The notes under the pieces: model-generated | The model's database searches: none | What the model was told of the DNA's origin: nothing | Seen by the model: the letters and a program-made list of their open reading frames with translations, nothing else | Shown here: positions 1-5,265 of the stretch, piece by piece | Position numbering within the stretch: the first letter of the stretch is position 1 | Layout: the number at the start of each line of letters is the position of its first letter | Source: Bacteroides sp. | Lineage (GTDB): Bacteria > Bacteroidota > Bacteroidia > Bacteroidales > Muribaculaceae | DNA length: 5,265 nt | Direction of reading: 5' to 3' | Assembly (NCBI GenBank): GCA_014801595.1 | Contig: JAAVDV010000021.1 | Location: forward strand, 15,082-20,346 | Made by a program: the position numbers and the translations under genes

Positions 1-335
1 CGATACACCTTATAATCTTCACGTAACATAACCTTATGTACCTGACGGATGAAAGTTTCAGTCAGAGGCTCATCTGTTAGAGCCTCTTGCTCAACCATAT
101 TTAGACAAATGTTATGAGCTTTCATTTCCTCAAGATCTTTCATCTTTGCCGAGCCAATGACCTCACCGAGAAGAAGCAGAACTTCAGTCTGCCCGTATGT
201 GAGCGTATTACCCTCAATATGATTACTATTGTAGTTGAAGTCAAGCATAAACTTGCGCTTCAGTCGCTTTTCGTCATCAGATGAAAGCGGCTGAACAGCT
301 ACCCATTGAGTGTAAAGATTATTGAGTTGCGTCAT
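1..335 (-). CDS. Fic-family protein, N-terminal part (runs off the left edge)
   Basis: An open frame of 111 complete codons begins at ATG 335-333 and continues out of the window. Residues 29-56 read KFMLDFNYNSNHIEGNTLTY and onward, the N-terminal signature of Bacteroidetes Fic proteins. Within it S37-x3-E41-G42 fits the class II inhibitory-helix motif (S/T)xxxE(G/N), whose glutamate blocks productive ATP binding in the family. The catalytic HPFxDGNGR loop would lie beyond the edge, so activity cannot be judged. Family members mostly AMPylate proteins, and many of this type carry a C-terminal winged helix; both points are family knowledge, not seen here. A consensus promoter ends only about 15 bases upstream, so the 5' leader is very short and has no Shine-Dalgarno sequence. 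The gene is co-directional with the YhcG-type nuclease gene but has its own promoter. Confidence 0.88.
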   Translation of the reverse strand, partial: MTQLNNLYTQWVAVQPLSSDDEKRLKRKFMLDFNYNSNHIEGNTLTYGQTEVLLLLGEVIGSAKMKDLEEMKAHNICLNMVEQEALTDEPLTETFIRQVHKVMLREDYKVY

Positions 336-351
336 ATCCGATAATTTGTTA

Positions 352-383
352 CAAAGATACAAAATGTACTACTTATATGCAAA
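352..383 (-). promoter_or_regulatory. Promoter of the Fic gene (Bacteroidetes -33/-7 type)
   Basis: On the minus strand TTTG (383-380) is followed after exactly 20 bases by TATCTTTG (359-352), matching the Bacteroidetes primary sigma consensus TTTG-N20-TAnnTTTG. Transcription should start around 345-348, leaving a leader of roughly ten bases before the ATG at 335. The -33 element directly abuts a GGTGGTATA motif (392-384), so a protein bound there would probably interfere with polymerase. Confidence 0.75.
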
Positions 384-475
384 TATACCACCAAAAAAGT
401 GATACAAATAGAAGTTTTAGTAAACATACCACCAATAAACGATTATACCACCTCAAAGGTGGTATAATCGTTTAT
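384..475. promoter_or_regulatory. Putative operator array of four TATACCACC-type half-sites
   Basis: TATACCACC occurs at 384-392 and 444-452, CATACCACC at 425-433, and the inverted copy GGTGGTATA at 458-466. The first abuts the -33 box of the Fic promoter. The last two face each other inside a perfect inverted repeat. Reuse of one nine-base word in a promoter region suggests binding by a dimeric regulator. Autoregulation by the Fic protein is possible, since related proteins often have a winged helix, but that is inference. Confidence 0.55.
435..475. repeat. Perfect 19-bp inverted repeat with 3-nt spacer
   Basis: The arm ATAAACGATTATACCACCT (435-453) is exactly reverse-complemented at 457-475 across the spacer CAA. 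It lies 17 bases past the stop of the unrecognised ORF and upstream of the Fic promoter. Transcribed, it would form a long stem with a tight loop, but no T-run follows on either strand, so an operator fits better than an intrinsic terminator. A role in stopping readthrough into the Fic gene cannot be excluded. Confidence 0.8.
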
Positions 476-491
476 CATGTAACGTGTAATG

Positions 492-776
492 TCAAGACTC
501 AACCTGACCTTTTTTGTTTATGTCGTGCTTCTTACGCTGTTCAAGCAGAGCATGTTCTGATATTTGATACTGTTTCTTTGAGTGTGTCTGAACGATTCTT
601 ACACCTTCAGATATCAATGTTCTTCGCCATACGGTATGACTTTCGTCACCGGTCAGTTCTGTTCCACTTACATAAATTAGTTGGAGGGTTTCACCTCCGA
701 AAGTAATGGTGCGGTTCTTATTCAAAAACACAGCGACATTGGCACTCGCCTCAATAGGGGTGCGAATGTCAGCCAT
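492..776 (-). CDS. Unrecognised small protein (94 aa), possibly a gene remnant
   Basis: The frame starts at ATG 776-774 (MADIRTPIEAS...) and ends at TGA 494-492. A GTG one codon earlier (779) is an alternative start, and an in-frame stop lies at 812-810. I do not recognise the protein. It has no clear signal peptide or membrane segment. The first half could form beta strands (VAVFL, ITFGGE, LQLIYV); the last 35 residues are charged and end in a lysine-rich tail. Codon use looks like real minus-strand coding. Its ATG overlaps the stop of a 15-codon ORF (ATGTGATGG), so it may be translationally coupled. Alternatively it is the tail of a larger gene whose front was deleted. It could be the end of a restriction-locus gene, but I see no hsdR motif in it. 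Confidence 0.5.
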   Translation of the reverse strand: MADIRTPIEASANVAVFLNKNRTITFGGETLQLIYVSGTELTGDESHTVWRRTLISEGVRIVQTHSKKQYQISEHALLEQRKKHDINKKGQVES

Positions 777-823
777 CACATCACGCCCATCACATACTGG
801 CCTTGCAGTTCAAGTTCGGTCAT
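776..823 (-). pseudogene. 15-codon ORF, possible truncated start of hsdR
   Basis: ATG 823-821 opens MTELELQGQYVMGVM and closes at TGA 778-776. It begins three bases after the stop of the YhcG-type nuclease gene, the same spacing seen between the hsdS remnant and that gene, as expected for genes of one operon. The pattern E-L-x-L-Q-x-x-Y-x-M resembles, from memory, the first residues of Bacteroidetes type I restriction subunit HsdR. If so, nearly all of hsdR (usually around 900 residues or more) has been deleted. The match is short, so it could instead be a small leader ORF for the next gene. Confidence 0.35.
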
Positions 824-826
824 GGC

Positions 827-1870
827 TTATTGTTCGTTTAATAGTTTGAAATTTTCACGGGTCATTTCTATCTCACGTTTCAATTCTTCCTCAGTCGGCA
901 TTATCAGCTTGTATTGTGGCGAGAACACCCCGATGTCGTTCCGATTACCGAGGGTATATTTTACCACAGCATCATTGTTTTCCGTGCAGAGGATTATTCC
1001 TACTGTTGGATTTTCTCCTTCACGGCAAACTTCCATGTTGTAGTAATTCACATAGAATTGCATCTGTCCTATATCAGAATAATCTACCGCTTTCATTTTG
1101 AGGTCGATAATCACATAACTTCTGGTTATGATGTTGTAGAACACCAAATCAGGATAGAAATGCTGACCGTCAATGGTTATGCGTTTCTGGCGTCCTAAAA
1201 ATGCAAAACCGCGACCAAGTTCAAGAAGAAATTGCTCAATATGAGATATGATTGCGCTTTCTAGTTCCGACTCTAATAATGAGGGATTCGGCTTTACGTC
1301 TAAAAACTCAAGAATAAACGGATCATGCACGAGCGTCAGCGGATCAAAAGCCTCTGGTTTGGATGGCAGATTTTCCTTTATAATTGCAGCTACCTCTGTT
1401 TGGTCACGATGAGTTGACAGCAGACGCTCATAATATTGTGTCGCTATCTGACGTTCAAGCTGACGGGTACTCCAATTTCCTTCTGCGGCTTCAGCAGCAT
1501 AATATTCTCTGGCTAACGGATTTGTAACCTTTATGATTTTCTTATAATGCGTCCATGTCAAATTGTGACGCACTGAGTCACAATTTGGGAAAGCGATATA
1601 AAACTGACGCATGTATCTCAGGTTAGACGTATCAAATCCCTTGCCGAACTCCTTCGACAGTCGATCAGAAATATTCTTTAATAGGTTCGTTCCATATCCG
1701 GCACGCTCCTCACCTCTCTGAGCTTCAACAATCATTTTGCCTACCTGCCAATAGGTCATTACCAGTGCTGAGTTAACGGTGGTTATAACCTTTTTACGAG
1801 CTGATATAAGAAGATTTCTAATTTCTTCATAAAGACGGTCAGCCTCCTGTTTGTTTACAATATCTGCCAT
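827..1870 (-). CDS. YhcG-type (DUF1016) PD-(D/E)xK nuclease-domain protein
   Basis: This is a complete 347-residue protein, a normal length for the family. Residues 1-160 form the helical DUF1016 N-terminal domain, with the landmarks YWQVGKMI (40-47), LTWTHY (104-109) and WSTRQLERQI (133-142). Residues 175-345 form the nuclease-like domain: a glutamate-rich helix SELESAIISHIEQFLLELG (201-219), P240-D241, the beta strand ending in D256-L257-K258, and Q271 in QMQFYVNYY. These fit the PD-(D/E)xK metal-binding core, with Asp in the D/E position, so the active site appears intact. Family members often sit inside type I restriction-modification loci, and their exact role is unsettled. The ATG at 1870 lies three bases after the stop of the hsdS remnant, so it was once translated in that operon. 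I find no consensus promoter of its own; readthrough from upstream is the likely source of transcript. Confidence 0.93.
   Translation of the reverse strand: MADIVNKQEADRLYEEIRNLLISARKKVITTVNSALVMTYWQVGKMIVEAQRGEERAGYGTNLLKNISDRLSKEFGKGFDTSNLRYMRQFYIAFPNCDSVRHNLTWTHYKKIIKVTNPLAREYYAAEAAEGNWSTRQLERQIATQYYERLLSTHRDQTEVAAIIKENLPSKPEAFDPLTLVHDPFILEFLDVKPNPSLLESELESAIISHIEQFLLELGRGFAFLGRQKRITIDGQHFYPDLVFYNIITRSYVIIDLKMKAVDYSDIGQMQFYVNYYNMEVCREGENPTVGIILCTENNDAVVKYTLGNRNDIGVFSPQYKLIMPTEEELKREIEMTRENFKLLNEQ
1559..1587. repeat. 11-bp inverted repeat inside the nuclease gene
   Basis: CAAATTGTGAC (1559-1569) is exactly reverse-complemented by GTCACAATTTG (1577-1587) with a seven-base spacer. It lies in codons for the loop between the AFP segment and LTWTHY of the YhcG-type protein. 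It could be chance or a small local insertion; no function is evident. Confidence 0.55.
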
Positions 1871-1873
1871 GGG

Positions 1874-2086
1874 TCAATTCCGGTTAATGGCGCGTTTGCC
1901 GGTTACTACTTTATTTATCAGCGAGCGTTTAAGTTCATTAAGCCGCTCGATTTTAGTATGTATCTTTTCAATGATAGCATAAATTTTGCCACATCTCTCA
2001 TCAAGATATGTCACTATTTCATGCTGCTCTTCTACTGGCGGATAGACTGCGTGTATAGCTGGAAAATTGGGGGTATATAAATGCAG
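1874..2086 (-). pseudogene. hsdS: Type I restriction specificity subunit HsdS, C-terminal remnant
   Basis: An open frame of 70 codons without a plausible start ends at TGA 1876-1874. From about 2050 it reads VYPPVEEQHEIVTYLDERCG, then a coiled-coil-prone helix (KIYAIIEKIHTKIERLNELK) and VVTGKRAINRN. The PPxEEQ turn, the helix rich in charged residues and the closing xxVTGKR are hallmarks of the distal conserved region of HsdS. A full HsdS has roughly 400 residues with two target recognition domains, all of which are missing here. The fragment keeps its normal distance (three bases) to the nuclease gene. Upstream the frame runs into TGA at 2089-2087, and the hsdM-like piece occupies a different frame, so this is not a functional fusion. 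Confidence 0.8.
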
Positions 2087-2166
2087 TCACTTTGCTTGAT
2101 ACTGCAAGCAATAAGGGTATCGGCACAAGCCCAAATCTTGGCCTCGTATGATAAAATATCTTTCAT
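2032..2166 (-). pseudogene. hsdM: Type I/N6 DNA methylase HsdM-like N-terminal remnant
   Basis: ATG 2166-2164 opens a 44-codon frame that ends at TAG 2034-2032, inside the hsdS remnant in another frame. The opening MKDILSYEAKIWACADTL and the following IKQSD resemble, from memory, the first residues of a Bacteroidetes class of N6-adenine methylases (often continuing into a conserved MMPFFAL stretch). That similarity stops around residue 28, and the remaining residues look like out-of-frame hsdS DNA. The catalytic NPPF/NPPY and SAM-binding regions are absent. A stop codon TAA lies four codons upstream of the ATG, which supports this as the original start. Only 32 bases separate it from the tRNA terminator, and no promoter consensus is visible there. 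Confidence 0.5.
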
Positions 2167-2198
2167 TTCAACTACTGGTTATAGCTTTAGGGGGAATG

Positions 2199-2228
2199 AA
2201 AAAAGCCGAAGCTGAATGCTTCGGCTTT
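2199..2228 (-). terminator. Intrinsic terminator of tRNA-Lys
   Basis: On the minus strand AAAGCCGAAGC pairs perfectly with GCTTCGGCTTT across a five-base loop (stem 2202-2212 with 2218-2228) and runs into six T residues (2204-2199). It starts four bases after the mature tRNA end. It should strongly limit readthrough into the accessory genes beyond. Confidence 0.93.
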
Positions 2229-2231
2229 CTG

Positions 2232-2304
2232 TGACCCCGGTGAGGCTCGAACTCACGACCCAATGATTAAGAGTCATTTGCTCTACCAACTGAGCTACGG
2301 AGTC
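2232..2304 (-). tRNA. tRNA-Lys(CTT)
   Basis: This is a 73-base cloverleaf. The acceptor arms GACTCCG and CGGGGTC pair with one G-T wobble and are followed by discriminator A. The D arm is GCTC-AGTTGGTA-GAGC, the anticodon stem AATGA/TCATT encloses the loop CTCTTAA with anticodon CTT, and the T arm is GTGAG-TTCGAGC-CTCAC. CCA is not encoded. The gene has its own promoter and terminator. Its 3' end points at the accessory block, a common integration site for mobile elements, but no second copy of the tRNA 3' end is present in this window. Confidence 0.97.
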
Positions 2305-2370
2305 ATTTGTTGGTCGGTTGCTTGCGGGGTGGGCGGCCTTTGCAGCTCCGTTGTTTCCCGTTTGCGAGTG

Positions 2371-2402
2371 CAAAGTTAGTAACTTTTTTTGAGTTGTGCA
2401 AA
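2371..2402 (-). promoter_or_regulatory. Promoter of tRNA-Lys
   Basis: On the minus strand TTTG (2402-2399) and TAACTTTG (2378-2371) are separated by exactly 20 bases, a full match to the Bacteroidetes consensus. Transcription should start near 2365, giving a pre-tRNA leader of about 60 bases. Confidence 0.82.
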
Positions 2403-2422
2403 TTTTTCTCAACTTTTTTTCC

Positions 2423-2430
2423 TAATTTTA
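2423..2430 (+). promoter_or_regulatory. Weak candidate -7 element for the lipoprotein gene
   Basis: TAATTTTA differs from TAnnTTTG only in the last base, but no TTTG is found 19-21 bases upstream. If used, transcription would start near 2436 and give a leader of about 150 bases. No better match lies between here and the start codon. This is a tentative call. Confidence 0.25.
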
Positions 2431-2450
2431 CATCGTGAAAGGTTGATTTT

Positions 2451-2510
2451 CTCTTCCAAGTCCCCGGAAACGGGGTCGGAGGTAGGGCTGCAGATGCCTC
2501 TTTCGAGGTG
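2451..2510 (+). other. Possible structured 5' leader of the lipoprotein gene
   Basis: CCCCG-GAAA-CGGGG (2462-2475) is a five-pair hairpin closed by a GNRA-type tetraloop. Outside it CTTCC (2453-2457) can pair with GGAGG (2478-2482) with one wobble, extending the stem. A second hairpin, CCTC-TTTC-GAGG, spans 2497-2508, and the CCTC could instead pair with the GAGG at 2479-2482, giving mutually exclusive folds. The rest of the 2305-2589 spacer is AT-rich and shows no gene. I do not recognise a known riboswitch or RNA family. Confidence 0.4.
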
Positions 2511-2589
2511 ATTGTATGCTGATTATTAGTGAATTGACTTCTTTAATCGTAGTTATAACCCGGATGACAACATTTTAACAACTTAAGAT

Positions 2590-4287
2590 ATGAAATCTAA
2601 CGCAATCTGCATTTCTTTCGCCGCCACGCTTCTTCTGGCGGGAGGATGCTCGAAAAAACTCGGACAATTCCAGAGCGATTATTTCTCGACGACGCCTACG
2701 CCGCTTGAGACAGTAGGGCAGAATGTGCCGGGAACCGTGACCGCGAAGATTCCCCCGAAGGTGATGCTCCGCAACGCAAAGGTGACGGCAACGCCCGTGC
2801 TCCAGTGGCAGACGGCCGACAATACCTATGGCGAGGCCGTGGCTAACGCAGTGCTTTTCCAGGGAGAGAATGTTCGCGACAACGGTCAGGTAGTATCCTT
2901 CACGGATGGCGGCACTGTAAACATCCCCTTCTCACTCCCTTATCAGCCGGAGATGGCCCAGAGCGATCTCTATCTCGATTTCAAGGTTGACCAGAATGGC
3001 AAGCTCTATACGCTCCCGCGCGTGAAGGTGGGCCAGGGTGTGGTGGCGACATCTACACTTGCCAGCCCGGCGACTGTCACACCGGCTGTCGCAAAGGATG
3101 CCTTCCAGCGTGTGATCTCGGAGCAATACAGCGCCGACATCCATTTCCTCGTAAACCAGGCCAACGTGCGTGCGTCGGAGACTTCAAAGGCCGATTACAT
3201 CGATCTCAATCGTAAGCTCATGGAGGCCAATGCAGCCCCAAATATGGAGATCGCCGGGGTTACGATTAATTCGTATGCGTCGCCCGAGGGATCTCTCTCC
3301 GTCAATACCTCGCTCGCCGAGAAGCGTGAGAAAAACACGCAATCATATGTCGAGGGACAGATGAAGAAGGATAAGATCACCGAATTCGGCGAACTGACAT
3401 CCTCCTTCACTCCCGAGGACTGGGAGGGCTTCCGCAGCCTCGTCGAGAAGAGTAATATCCAGGATAAGGATCTTATCCTGAGTGTGCTCTCCTTATATAA
3501 GGATCCCGAGGAGCGCGAGCGCGAGATCCGCAATATCTCTACCGTGTTCAACGAACTGGCTGACCAGATTCTTCCGCAGCTCCGCTACTCCCGCGTGATG
3601 GCGACTATCAACGTCATCGGCAAGAGCGATCAGGAGCTTATCGAAATCTATAACACCGATCCCGCGAAACTGTCGGTAGATGAAATCCTCTATGTGGCGA
3701 CGCTCACGGACGACAACACCAAGAAGATGGACATCTATCGTAAGGCATCGGAGGTATATCCCAATGATTACCGCACATTCAACAACCTCGGCATGACTCA
3801 GTTCGCCGCCGGCGACTATACCGGGGCTGCCTCCAACTTCGAGAAAGCCGGCCGTATGAATCCCGCGTCGAAGGAGGTGGAGATGAACAAGGGTCTGATC
3901 TCTATGGTCAACAAAGATTACCGCACTGCCAACGAACATCTCGGCGCGGCTGCCGGTGTGCCTGAGAATGCTGATGCCCTGGGCGTCTACTATCTCTCGC
4001 AGGGTGATGTCAGCAAGGCTGTGACAGCTTTCGGCGATGTGAAAACCAACAATGCGGCTCTGGCCCAGATTCTGGCCAAGGATTACAACGCGGCGCGCTC
4101 CACGCTCGCTTCAATCCCCGTGCCGGATGCCACTACCTATTATCTGACGGCTGTCCTCGGGGCGCGCACGCACAACGAGAATATGGTGATGAGCAATCTC
4201 CGTCAGGCCGTGAAACTTGACCGTAATCTCCTCAATAAAGCCAAGAAAGACCTTGAGTTTGCCGGCTACAGCCTGAGCTATCTCTAA
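2590..4287 (+). CDS. Outer-membrane-type lipoprotein with OmpA-like segment and TPR repeats
   Basis: This is a complete 565-residue protein. Residues 1-19 are a lipoprotein signal peptide with lipobox LAGGC, so C20 is the predicted lipidated residue. The following SKKLGQF lacks the acidic run that exports Bacteroidetes lipoproteins to the cell surface, which suggests a periplasm-facing anchor. Residues 35-165 look beta-rich, with GTVTAKIPPKV and SDLYLDFKV. Residues 182-300 resemble an OmpA-like peptidoglycan-binding fold: DIHFLVNQANV, then INSYASPEGS (226-235), N239 and LAEKRE (242-247). From about 378 there are TPR-like helical repeats; the clearest is 394-427 (YRTFNNLGMTQFAAGDYTGA, N416-F417-E418-K419-A420, P425). 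The likely role is envelope structure or assembly, inferred from layout. An in-frame TAA two codons before ATG 2590 fixes the start, and no Shine-Dalgarno is present. Confidence 0.88.
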   Translation: MKSNAICISFAATLLLAGGCSKKLGQFQSDYFSTTPTPLETVGQNVPGTVTAKIPPKVMLRNAKVTATPVLQWQTADNTYGEAVANAVLFQGENVRDNGQVVSFTDGGTVNIPFSLPYQPEMAQSDLYLDFKVDQNGKLYTLPRVKVGQGVVATSTLASPATVTPAVAKDAFQRVISEQYSADIHFLVNQANVRASETSKADYIDLNRKLMEANAAPNMEIAGVTINSYASPEGSLSVNTSLAEKREKNTQSYVEGQMKKDKITEFGELTSSFTPEDWEGFRSLVEKSNIQDKDLILSVLSLYKDPEEREREIRNISTVFNELADQILPQLRYSRVMATINVIGKSDQELIEIYNTDPAKLSVDEILYVATLTDDNTKKMDIYRKASEVYPNDYRTFNNLGMTQFAAGDYTGAASNFEKAGRMNPASKEVEMNKGLISMVNKDYRTANEHLGAAAGVPENADALGVYYLSQGDVSKAVTAFGDVKTNNAALAQILAKDYNAARSTLASIPVPDATTYYLTAVLGARTHNENMVMSNLRQAVKLDRNLLNKAKKDLEFAGYSLSYL

Positions 4288-4297
4288 TACAAGTCGT

Positions 4298-4331
4298 TTT
4301 AGAGAGTGTCTGAATTCAGACACTCTCTAAA
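4298..4331. terminator. Perfect 34-bp palindrome, possible bidirectional terminator
   Basis: The sequence from TTTAGAGAGTGTCTGAA (4298-4314) is its own exact reverse complement through 4331, centred on GAATTC. As RNA it forms a 15-pair stem with an AAUU loop. It begins ten bases after the lipoprotein stop and ends 44 bases before purT. Neither strand has a clear T-run after the stem, so it is not a textbook intrinsic terminator. It may still protect or end the upstream transcript, or bind a dimeric protein as DNA. Confidence 0.45.
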
Positions 4332-4375
4332 TTCGGACGGCTTCATTTCTAAAACTTAATCCCCATAATCAAAGA

Positions 4376-5265
4376 ATGTCAAAGATAGGATCCGTATTCA
4401 CACCCTCCGCCCGCAAGGCACTGCTTTTGGGCAGCGGCGAGCTGGGCAAGGAGGTCGCGCTCGAATTGATGCGCCTCGGTGTAGAAGTCATAGCCTGCGA
4501 CCGTTATCCCAACGCTCCCGCGATGCAGGTGGCCCACCGTAGCCACGTTCTCAACATGCTTGATGGCGAGGAGCTTCGTCGTGTCATAGAACTTGAGAAA
4601 CCTGACCATATAATCCCTGAAATCGAAGCTATCGCGACTCCCGTGCTTGTGGAGCTTGAGAAGGAGGGCTACAACGTCACTCCGACGGCCAACGCGGCAT
4701 GGCTTACGATGAATCGCGAGGGAATCCGCCGTCTGGCAGCAGAGGAACTTGGTCTGCCGACCTCCCCCTATCGTTTCGCTTCCACCCGTGAGGAATTCGA
4801 TAAGGCGGTCGAGGAGATCGGTCTCCCATGTGTCGTGAAGCCTGTAATGAGCAGTTCCGGCCACGGTCAGAGCGTTATCCGCAAAGTGGAGGAAATCGAT
4901 GCCGCATGGCGCGAAGCCCAGGAGGGTGGACGCGCGGGTGCGGGACGTGTCATCGTCGAGGGATTCGTGGATTTTGACTATGAGATAACCCTTCTGACGT
5001 TGCGCACCATCTCCGGCACGGTGTATTGTGAGCCGGTTGGCCATATTCAGGTCAACGGAGATTACCGTTATTCCTGGCAACCTCAGCCCATGAGCGAGAA
5101 GGCTCTCGCCAATGCCAAGGAGATAGCCAAAAAGATTACCGATGCGCTCGGTGGCTATGGCATCTTCGGAGTGGAACTCTTCATCAAGGGTGACGATGTG
5201 ATCTTCAGCGAGGTATCGCCTCGTCCGCACGACACCGGTATGGTCACGATGATTTCTCAGGACCG
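4376..5265 (+). CDS. purT: Formate-dependent phosphoribosylglycinamide formyltransferase PurT (3' end missing)
   Basis: PurT is a cytoplasmic ATP-grasp enzyme that makes formyl-GAR from GAR, formate and ATP in purine synthesis, without folate. The window holds 296 codons from ATG 4376-4378; E. coli PurT has 392 residues, so about three quarters are present. It reads GSGELGKEVA (19-28), DRYPNAPAMQVAHRSHVLNM (41-60), PEIEAIAT (81-88), TMNREGIRRLAAEELGLPTS (112-131), VVKPVMSSSGHGQ (153-165), GGRAGAGRVIVEG and FSEVSPRPHDTGMVT. Numbering falls in register with the E. coli enzyme: E82 and D286 (GAR contacts) and E267 and E279 (Mg ligands) are all present. The ATP-loop GKG of E. coli is GHG here (H163). 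No Shine-Dalgarno or clear promoter precedes the start, 44 bases past the palindrome. The gene is probably a separate core unit. Confidence 0.97.
   Translation, partial: MSKIGSVFTPSARKALLLGSGELGKEVALELMRLGVEVIACDRYPNAPAMQVAHRSHVLNMLDGEELRRVIELEKPDHIIPEIEAIATPVLVELEKEGYNVTPTANAAWLTMNREGIRRLAAEELGLPTSPYRFASTREEFDKAVEEIGLPCVVKPVMSSSGHGQSVIRKVEEIDAAWREAQEGGRAGAGRVIVEGFVDFDYEITLLTLRTISGTVYCEPVGHIQVNGDYRYSWQPQPMSEKALANAKEIAKKITDALGGYGIFGVELFIKGDDVIFSEVSPRPHDTGMVTMISQD

Noticed and set aside
384..466. Repeated TATACCACC words as a CRISPR array
   Set aside because: The units are only nine bases, spacing is irregular and one copy is inverted.
435..475. The 19-bp inverted repeat as an intrinsic terminator
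   Set aside because: No T-run follows the stem on either strand, and the same word recurs at the Fic promoter, which favours an operator.
377..1198. Several plus-strand open frames of 60-120 codons
   Set aside because: They overlap the YhcG-type gene and the 94-residue ORF on the other strand, have overlapping alternative frames and no recognisable domains or promoters.
2032..2166. A functional HsdM-HsdS fusion protein
   Set aside because: The two pieces lie in different frames with stops between them, and all catalytic and target-recognition regions are missing.
2179..2412. 77-codon minus-strand frame over the tRNA
   Set aside because: It reads through the tRNA-Lys gene and its terminator, so it is a chance frame.
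2932..4323. Frames of 64-148 codons overlapping the lipoprotein gene
   Set aside because: They are shadows caused by the GC-rich codon pattern of the 565-residue lipoprotein gene.
4379..5230. 283-codon open frame on the minus strand
   Set aside because: It is exactly antisense to purT, whose plus-strand product matches a known enzyme over its full visible length; the antisense product is unlike any protein I know.

Overview
The window looks like chromosomal DNA from a member of the Bacteroidales, perhaps Muribaculaceae-like. Two promoters match the Bacteroidetes form TTTG-N20-TAnnTTTG. The start codons lack Shine-Dalgarno sequences. The lipoprotein has an OmpA-like/TPR layout that I associate with Bacteroidales. 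The window has two parts that meet at a tRNA-Lys(CTT) gene.

Left part (1-2166, minus strand, visibly more AT-rich): an accessory or defence-type block. Reading in the direction of transcription, from right to left, it holds a short piece that resembles the N-terminus of a type I restriction methylase (hsdM). This is joined out of frame to the C-terminus of a specificity subunit (hsdS). Next come an intact YhcG-type (DUF1016) PD-(D/E)xK nuclease gene, a 15-codon ORF that may be the decapitated start of hsdR, an unrecognised ORF of about 94 codons, and the 5' part of a Fic-family gene cut by the window edge. The Fic gene has its own good promoter. Upstream of it lie four copies of a TATACCACC-type motif, two of which sit in a perfect 19-bp inverted repeat. 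I read the block as a type I restriction-modification operon that lost most of hsdM, hsdS and hsdR by deletion and kept the accessory nuclease.

Middle (2199-2589): tRNA-Lys(CTT) on the minus strand with a strong promoter and a strong intrinsic terminator. Its 3' end faces the accessory block, which is the usual geometry for island insertion at a tRNA. The divergent spacer to the lipoprotein gene is GC-rich in part and can form several hairpins, so it may be a structured 5' leader.

Right part (2590-5265, plus strand, GC-richer): a complete gene for a 565-residue outer-membrane-type lipoprotein with an OmpA-like segment and TPR repeats, a perfect 34-bp palindrome just after its stop, and the first three quarters of purT (formate-dependent GAR transformylase). 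These look like core genes. They do not appear functionally linked to each other or to the defence remnants.
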